The translations under genes and the position numbers were made by a program. This document shows positions 1 through 64,000 of a stretch of 64,000 bases of DNA, one piece after another. Each line of letters opens with the position of its first letter. Positions within the stretch are counted from its first letter, which is position 1. A model generated the notes under the pieces. It was not told the origin of the DNA, did no database searches, and saw only the letters and a program-made list of their open reading frames with translations. The DNA comes from Amorphochlora amoebiformis (lineage: Eukaryota > Cercozoa > Chlorarachniophyceae): the NCBI GenBank assembly GCA_054601695.1, contig BAAHQB010000392.1:62001-126000 (forward strand). The letters are read 5' to 3'.

Positions 1-64
<64 letters not shown>

Positions 65-104
65 ATGTATATGTATATATATATATATATATATGTACAG
101 TAAC

Positions 105-147
<43 letters not shown>

Positions 148-350
148 TGTATATATATTATCATATATATATGAATAATTAAATATTATATATATATTAC
201 ATATACACAATATCTAATTCAGTAGACATTTCTACATATATGCTTTATATATATATATACATACGGTATATATATCATATATATATGTATATATATATTT
301 ATACATACATACATATATATATATTTATATATATATATTATATATGTATA

Positions 351-394
<44 letters not shown>

Positions 395-474
395 GTGTCA
401 TATTATATGATATATTACGAATATACTTGTATATACACACAATATCTAATTGAGTAGACATTTCTACATATATG

Positions 475-505
<31 letters not shown>

Positions 506-577
506 CCGGATATATATCATATATATATATATATATTATGTACGCACATGTACATATATAGATATCATCCATATCAT

Positions 578-665
<88 letters not shown>

Positions 666-772
666 CATACATTCACAAACACATACCTATACGCACACAA
701 TACATTTAAACACACACACACACAAACATCATAAACCACGAAATAAGATATCGACCAATATATCTATCTCAC
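1..772. repeat. (TA)n-dominated left edge
   Basis: This stretch is nearly pure TA/TATG/TATC microsatellite, apart from the two 23-nt candidate microexon copies and a short ACAC tract at 710-725. It is read as TBCK intron sequence. Confidence 0.8.
209..463 (-). other. Two copies of a candidate 23-nt TBCK microexon (463-441 and 231-209)
   Basis: Each copy has a TGTAG acceptor, 23 nt, then a GTGT donor. Continuing from exon 37 (one base left over), it would add EMSTELDI or EMSTQLDI and end in phase 0. This could be the lead-in to the rhodanese domain, with one copy the exon and the other its intronic duplicate. It is supported only by splice signals and phase. Confidence 0.28.
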
Positions 773-31222
<30,450 letters not shown>

Positions 31223-31581
31223 CTCATGGGCAGTTATTAAGGCCAACAATTAAATATTTTAGTGTTTTCTCGTAAAAGCTACCTTCAGTCTAATTCGAGT
31301 AATGAGAAGCATTTGAGGTGCAGTAGAGTGGCCTGAGCAGGCACGTCGATCACGTCTCGACGCCCATTCAAGCCGCGTAAATCAGTAATAAGATAATTCA
31401 GATATTAGAGGTTAAATCCCACTTTACCCGTTACTACATGTTACTATCGGTTTTCATCATAATGCTCCTGGAAAGTACCAACGAATCCCTTCGAATCCCT
31501 GCGAAACCCCGCAAAGCATCTCCAGAGCTCTCGGAGAAAGGGCGGATCGAATCTGCCAGAAGGCTCACCAATTAGTTCCTC
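31223..31581. promoter_or_regulatory. Shared divergent promoter region of TBCK (-) and NAE1 (+)
   Basis: About 360 bp of ordinary, non-repetitive sequence lies between the first TBCK exon found and the NAE1 start codon. It contains no TA microsatellite. It probably carries both promoters and the missing TBCK 5' exon. No TATA box or known motif is evident. Confidence 0.5.
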
Positions 31582-38827
<7,246 letters not shown>

Positions 38828-40200
38828 CCGGCCTATTATTGCGCTAATATGGATGATTTTCGGCAAAGTTAGAACATACGGACTAGACTACGACAGAAGC
38901 CATGCGCACCTTCATTCTAGTCATTCTAGATTGGTATACATACGTCTAGTATTCCTGTACATGTACCAAAAGTAAGTACTGTAGGTTAATATATAATATC
39001 ATGTGTAAAGGTCCAGAAGGTGTCGAACTAATAATATGCTATGGCCAGTCTATGGCTAGCAAAGCGATCCTTGAACTTTCTCGACTACTCTGATTGGCTA
39101 GTAGTAGTAAGTTCTAGAAGTTCGTGATACAAACTATTTGCACATATACGCCGGCATATTTGTCCACACCAGCTTCAATTGCTATCACGGATGTCACTTA
39201 GATCTCATGTGTACTCTCTAACAATATTATACACTAGATCTACAATCTAGACATAACGCTAGATACTAGATATCAATACATATACACTAGATATATAATC
39301 ATCTAGAACCATAGGTAAAGGTGCCACGGTCTAGACGGTCTAATTAGTCTAACCGAGCTAACTCACGTGCACATATGAGTCACGAAAGTTGTTGCGGACG
39401 CCATGTTGCGCAGGCTACATAACTGGGCAACCATCAGGGTCCACCACAACACACCTTCCGATATGTATGGTACGTATGTCGGTACTAATGTTGGTCGTAC
39501 GTATGTACAGGTGTATGTACGTATGTTGGTACACGTTCGTAGGTACGTATGTGCGTATGTACGTATTTGGTATACGTTGGGATGCGCATCTGATATACGC
39601 TTGTGGTATACGTATCAGGTATGTTGTGTTGATTACAGCGTACGTATGTGGTATACGTACTAGACGTTGCATTGTTGACGTCCATTGATACGTATGCCAC
39701 ATACCAAGTAAAGTAAATTGGCATGGCACTATGATCTATATGATAAATATCAATTGATATTCAACCTGAATCCAGATCTATAGAGTTCGTATACCCATAC
39801 GTTCATAATCGTTAATACTAGATAGATACGTAATCATTAGTATGAATGCTATAAGTACATGTATGTCACGTATATCAATCCATACATCTAGACGTTCATA
39901 ATACTAGATACGTAATCATTAGTATAAATGCTATAAGTACATGTATGTCACGTATATCGATACGTTCATAATACTAGATACGTAATCATTAGTATAAATG
40001 CTATAAGTACATGTATGTCACGTATATCCTGGATATACGTTACGTAATCATTAGTATAAATCCTATAAGTCACACACAGTAACCTTGATCATCTCAAGAG
40101 GCTTTTGCGATCGAATTCAGAACAAAACAAAAAAGAAAACACAACCTTAAGCATTCGAAAGCTCTGTGACTGCTATTCTAGACTGACAAATTGGAACAAC
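38828..40200. other. Convergent intergenic island rich in CTAG and TACGTA palindromes
   Basis: This is the 3' space between NAE1 (+) and TRMO (-). It has little TA microsatellite. Instead it is dense in CTAG, GTAC and TACGTA words, for example 39180-39350 and 39440-39680. It also holds a diverged tandem repeat at 39815-40075. No open frame looks coding. It probably contains both polyadenylation regions. Confidence 0.7.
39815..40075. repeat. Tandem repeat, unit about 70 bp, about 3.5 copies
   Basis: Copies share a core running TAATCATTAGTATAAATGCT then ATAAGTACATGTATGTCACG, separated by variable CTAGATACG spacers. They are visible near 39830, 39909, 39979 and (partial) 40047. Confidence 0.8.
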
Positions 40201-51787
<11,587 letters not shown>

Positions 51788-52309
51788 CGGTCGCGCTTCG
51801 TATTAGGGCAGGAGGGGTTTGGCTGAGGTATTTTACATTTCGGCAGGTTTTCAGAATTGGGAAATGGAAGAAGAACGCTGATCGCATCCAAGGTGCGAGA
51901 ATATAGCGCAAAACCCGGCCGAAGCGACGCAACGTTGCATCTTTTCGGAACGATTGGGTGGGTGAGAGGGATAATAGCGCGAAAAGGTTTCTGAAGGAAA
52001 GGGAGGCTAGGGAGAGAAAGGAATTACAATACTTTGTGGTCGTAAGACGATCAATCGGTCGAAATCGCTGTGTTTTTTTTTAGCCCAAGACGGAGTCCAA
52101 GTCGTGAGACCATTTCGAAGTGTGGTAGCCGCGGAATTCTATTAGGTTTCATCTTTTCGGGTTTACATATTTTATTAGTTTATTGGAATTTTAGATATAT
52201 GGATATCTAAGCTTTAATACTCGAGTCATCGAAAATCTCGCGTTGGCGGCCCAACGGCTCTGATTCCCCGCCCTGGCTCTCTTTCGCCTTGGATAGATTC
52301 CACAGAATC
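51788..52309. promoter_or_regulatory. Divergent promoter region of TRMO (-) and the 52310 gene (+)
   Basis: About 520 bp of ordinary, moderately GC-rich sequence without TA microsatellites lies between two start codons. Words such as GCGCGAAAAGG and CTCGAGTCATCG occur here. No core promoter element is recognised with confidence. Confidence 0.5.
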
Positions 52310-54095
52310 ATGTCCCGCATCCCTTTCGCGTTGAGTAAAGCACACTTCGCTCGAAATGTACCTGGATTTTCTCAAGAGTCGGCAAACAAGGACACGGCAG
52401 CTAGCAAGCCGCCCGCTAAGGCTCCAGTCAGCCTTCGTCCCCCAGGTTCGCTGCGTATCCCGTGATTGCTGCCAGGGATGACAATTAAGTGAACCTTGTG
52501 CTTATACGTCAGCTTCGCCCAAGCTGACTAAGTCCTCACCACCAGGCTCTCACGTAAAGGTATTTCGTCCCTTATATCAGAGGCTCTCAGAAGCATTTAA
52601 TTCTGAATATCATGCTTGTGATGTAAAGCATCTCATGACTGCTCGTCGTCGACGCACGGCTGTCTTGACCACCGGATCGAGTAAGGATAATTCTCAGCAG
52701 ATTTATAAGGAAATCGTGCTCCATCTCCTAGCCGAAAATCGTCATAAGGTACGAATGCTTAAGGACGTACAACGTCGTTGTTGGATACTCTGACCCACGC
52801 ATATTCGCATATAGAACGTAATGATTAACAAGATGCTCAGAGACTACAAAAACCTTGTCAACGGCAAGGAGGCGCAGCACAACACGCCCATAAACGTTCT
52901 GAAGGCGCAGCTTTACGAGCTTATGCAAAAGTGTCCAGCCCAGGTATCTTGGTTTCAGTGGGCTGTGTAGGGTTGTGTCTTCTGAATATGAATGGTAAGG
53001 ATTAAGCTAAGGTAATGAGGAACACAAGTTAGGTGACAAATTACGTCATGGGGTATTCGTTTGTTCTTTTTGAGGGGCACGCTGACAGGTTATGTACCCA
53101 GGTCGTCCACGCTGTTCAACAAGGGCATTTCTCCGAGTTTATGGAAGGTGGAAAGCCCTAGTAGAGTTGAAGAATTGCCGAGATATTAAATATTCTGCTT
53201 AATCAGGTGATTGGGCGCGAGAAGCCATCTTGAAGGATGTGCAGCCCTCACCTGTTGGGGAGATTGAAAGCGGCCTCAAGAAGCTTACTGCTAATCTTCT
53301 CCTTGAGAATAAGGCTCTTGAATCACGTGCAAGGTATTGTGTTGAAACTTACCTTATATACGCTTTTAGATCTACAGTCCTCTAATCGTATATACACAAA
53401 TACATACATATACATATACACATATACATATACATATATACACATACATATGGATAAATAATAGGAAAGGATACAGCTCAATAAATAGATGTTGATAGGG
53501 TACAGAAACATAATCATAGCCATGCTGGAAGATTGGAGATTGCTAAGGATCACCGGTGGGCATCAGGCTATTAAGTGATAAAGCGTGACCTGACCCCATG
53601 TCATTTCCGGAACACTTTGCTAAATTTTCCATGTATATAATATATACACATATATACACATTTATATATATATATATATAAATATGTGTGTGTGCGTGAA
53701 CACAAATATGCATATTTTATATGAATATTGCATATATTTTTAAACGGGGACGGTTGTGTATATGTAAATATTACGTATACACGTAAGTATTCGTATACAT
53801 ATTTTATATATAAATATATATATATATAATATATAATATATAATATATAATATATATATACAATATATAAAGTGTTGTTAATGCTTCGGCATGTTGTACC
53901 ATCGGTAGCCCATTACAGACCCGTTTGAATTAGGCCACTTTGATTATATCATTGGGATGAAGTAACAGTATTCGTGCAGCGAAACTCTAGAAATATGCGA
54001 GATATGTATATATATATATATATATATAGGCATATATATACATAAATATAAATATATGTATATATATATATATATATATACATATATATACACAC

Positions 54096-54131
<36 letters not shown>

Positions 54132-54770
54132 GCTTTATGGATGTAGATCTTCTACAATCGACCAAGAGAACGAGGCAGCATTTAGTCAAAATTTCCAACT
54201 CTTCAGTGGATCGGTGCACCCTTATCAATCTCTCACTTACACATATACAAATTCATTTCACGTACGTATGGTTTTGCACGTATACACGCCTTTGTTCCCA
54301 CTCCCCTACTTATCCCCATCACCTGGATCCCGAGCTTGTCATCATCATTCTGATCGCCGCTACAACTGTTAACACTGAGAAAGACAATACATAATCCACA
54401 GCAGAAGGACAAGGGATGTGCAGCCTTCCGCCGCAACACCTCGAAGCCCGCGGCTCCGGCAGCGACCCGATTCATGCTCAGTCCATCGGAAATCTTCTCT
54501 CCCGACACGGTTAAGAAGATCAACGAAGGCGCCGAGGTCGATCGAAAGCTCCTGGCTTTTAAGAAGAAGCTCAAGACGCTGGTAGGACAGGCAAGGGTTG
54601 CGCTCGACGAGGCCAGGAGTGTTGGAAGTGGAGGAAAAACGTTCGGGAAGCTCGAGGGGATCCTTGGGCAGATGGATTCAGAGCTTGGGATGAATCCACC
54701 AGCGAAAAATGAGGCTTCTGGGCGAGCTGAAGGAAGTAAAAAGGGAGACGAAGGGAAGGCTTTAATGTGA
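52310..54770 (+). CDS. Unrecognised protein of 369 residues, helix-rich with Lys/Ala-rich C-terminus, 7 exons, complete
   Basis: I do not recognise this family. Exons: 52310-52445, 52513-52748, 52815-52943, 53102-53147, 53207-53333, 54147-54213, 54402-54770 (1110 nt; phases match throughout). It begins [20 protein letters not shown], followed by an Ala/Pro/Lys-rich stretch with [17 protein letters not shown] helical, Leu-rich middle follows ([50 protein letters not shown]). The C-terminal half has [20 protein letters not shown], then [20 protein letters not shown], which could form a coiled coil. The basic cluster ARRRRT could be a nuclear signal. No signal peptide or membrane span is seen. 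It could be a cytoskeletal or kinetochore-type coiled-coil protein, but that is only a guess. Only intron 5 (53334-54146) is TA-expanded. Confidence 0.88.
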
Positions 54771-54911
54771 GTTTCTGTGTGTGCGTGCACTGAAATGCGT
54801 GTGTCTGGAATATGAATATCAAGAATGTATATATATATATGCATGTGTTTGTATTTATATATGTGTAATGCAAAATTTTATATGTATATGAAGTACAATA
54901 TACACATATAT

Positions 54912-54969
<58 letters not shown>

Positions 54970-55167
54970 ATGTATGTATGTATGCATGTTACTTATAAAA
55001 TAATTCCTAAATCTTCATTGATGTGTGTGCATGCAAGTACCTACAATTATATCCATATATATCACATATGCATTCTAACGTGCATGTGTAAAGATATTTA
55101 CATGTGCTAATTTTGGTATTAACTTCACAATAAAGAGGAATTAAAATTTATTTATAAATATGTATGT

Positions 55168-55198
<31 letters not shown>

Positions 55199-55208
55199 GT
55201 ATATGTAC

Positions 55209-55240
<32 letters not shown>

Positions 55241-56319
55241 GTATACCTGTATGTACCAGGGCAAGAGAGCGCAAAAAGAGGAAAAGCTGCGATGACATGT
55301 TGTACTAAATCGGGGCACGAGCATATACCGCATGTATATTAGAGTCGAGTATGACTGTGCGTGTTAACGTTTTGCTGAAAACATCGAGCTAAAGTACGGC
55401 GTACGGACTGCATTGAGCTTGCGATTGATCGAGTATAAATGATTTATTATAAAACCATGATGACATCGATCCCTAGCGTACTCCCTTCTGCTAGTTCTGT
55501 TGTATTAGTACTAGTAGTATCTCTCGGACCTCTAGTCTGAAGTTAGAGGTTCCAGATTCTCAAAAAGTCAAGAAGTGTGTTACTAGGTTAGTCTAGTTAC
55601 TATAGCTCTAGTCTAGTACTAGTAGTAGTCAGGATCATACGACTAGATGATCAATCTGAGTTCTACTAGTCTAGTACCTATCTGTCTACTAGTTTTGATT
55701 GATACTAGTAATAGTACTAGTACTAGTAGTCCGTTACTATATTTTAGACTTTTTAGTTATACTAATAGCACTAGTTATCTAGGTTATATATATATATATA
55801 TATATATATGCTAGGTATGTCTTCCGCTAGTTTTACTAACGACTAATCTAGTAATTAAACATTGTTATCGTTCTACTCAATACTTGCAACACCTAGAACA
55901 CATATACTAGATGTACGTATGTTCACACGTACTAGCTAGACTAGGTCTCGTTCTAGTTGATTCTAGTACGTATATCTAGTATATACTAGATATATATATA
56001 CTAGATCTAGTAGATATACTAGATATCTAGGATACATACTCTAGATACTACTAGTCTAGTATAATATACGATATACTCTAGACACTGGAGCTCTCTACTA
56101 TATACTACAACTAGTGTGGTCCAATGGATATATTATATCTAGTACATATGCAGAATTACTAGAATTAAGAGTCGAAATCCAATCCAATATTGATAAAAGT
56201 CACCAGCCAGTCTTAAACGGCAAATAATACCACCCACCCTCATGAAAAACACAAAAATAGAACCATATAAATGATGTACCACTAGCGCTAACCCGAAAGA
56301 GTAAGCAAATAGTCACTAC
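54771..56319. other. Second convergent intergenic region; CTAG/ACTAGT-rich from about 55480
   Basis: This lies between the ends of the 52310 gene (+) and VMP1 (-). The first part (54790-55250) has TA microsatellite and TATG words. From about 55340 to 56280 the sequence is non-repetitive but packed with CTAG, ACTAGT and TACTAG words, as in the 38828-40200 island. No coding frame is seen. Confidence 0.7.
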
Positions 56320-63836
<7,517 letters not shown>

Positions 63837-63947
63837 CTACATTACGTGTGTATTCGAGTGAATATAGCTATATTATTCGAATTTGAGTAACTGTCTACAT
63901 TAGGTGAAATTGAGTAAATGTAATATATAATATATATAGATATATAT

Positions 63948-64000
<53 letters not shown>
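63837..64000. repeat. Right edge: decayed copy of the VMP1 exon 63836 acceptor side, then (TA)n
   Basis: Around 63885-63910 there is a diverged copy of the acceptor area (minus strand CCTAATGTAG). From 63921 on the sequence is TA microsatellite. It is read as a VMP1 intron. Confidence 0.55.

Noticed and set aside
450-734. Many open frames of Tyr-Ile or Val-Cys-Met repeats throughout the window
   Set aside because: They are translations of TA, TATG or ATGT microsatellites, open in several frames and both strands, with no domain and no splice support.

Overview
This is nuclear DNA of a eukaryote. It shows five multi-exon protein genes with canonical GT-AG introns, conserved eukaryotic families (TBCK, NAE1, TRMO, VMP1) and internal TTAGGG-type telomeric arrays. 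VMP1 and TBCK are missing from budding yeast, and the VMP1 core resembles algal and plant copies as I remember them. A microbial eukaryote or alga is a reasonable guess, but the lineage cannot be fixed from this window. Exons are small (31 to 369 nt, about 80 nt on average in TBCK, plus one of about 440 nt in TRMO). Most of the DNA is (TA)n and other simple repeats lying in introns.

Layout: TBCK (-) runs from 31222 to beyond the left edge (37 exons traced, last at 773). NAE1 (+, 31582-38827, 17 exons) is divergent from it across a gap of about 360 bp. TRMO (-, 51787-40201, 17 exons) converges on NAE1 across a CTAG-rich island. An unrecognised coiled-coil-like gene (+, 52310-54770, 7 exons) is divergent from TRMO. 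VMP1 (-, from beyond the right edge to 56320, 10 exons seen) converges on it across a second CTAG-rich island. Strands therefore alternate: divergent, convergent, divergent, convergent. I built the gene models by hand, chaining exons by splice signals, reading phase and family motifs. Reading frame is kept through almost every junction.

The unusual biology is in the introns. (1) Many introns are little more than a TA microsatellite whose ends supply the splice sites: GT(AT)n at the donor and (TA)nG at the acceptor. (2) Exon edges, with their splice site, are copied one to eight times into the adjoining intron, each copy embedded in (TA)n and decayed to a different degree. (3) Internal telomeric arrays occur only in introns, and most start exactly at, or within about ten bases of, a splice donor, in both orientations. 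Short ordinary introns (43-70 nt) remain near the promoters, so intron length is bimodal.

The genes share no obvious pathway: neddylation (NAE1), tRNA modification (TRMO), a Rab-GAP/pseudokinase (TBCK), an ER scramblase/autophagy protein (VMP1) and one orphan. I saw no rRNA, tRNA or CRISPR array and no recognisable transposase or reverse transcriptase.
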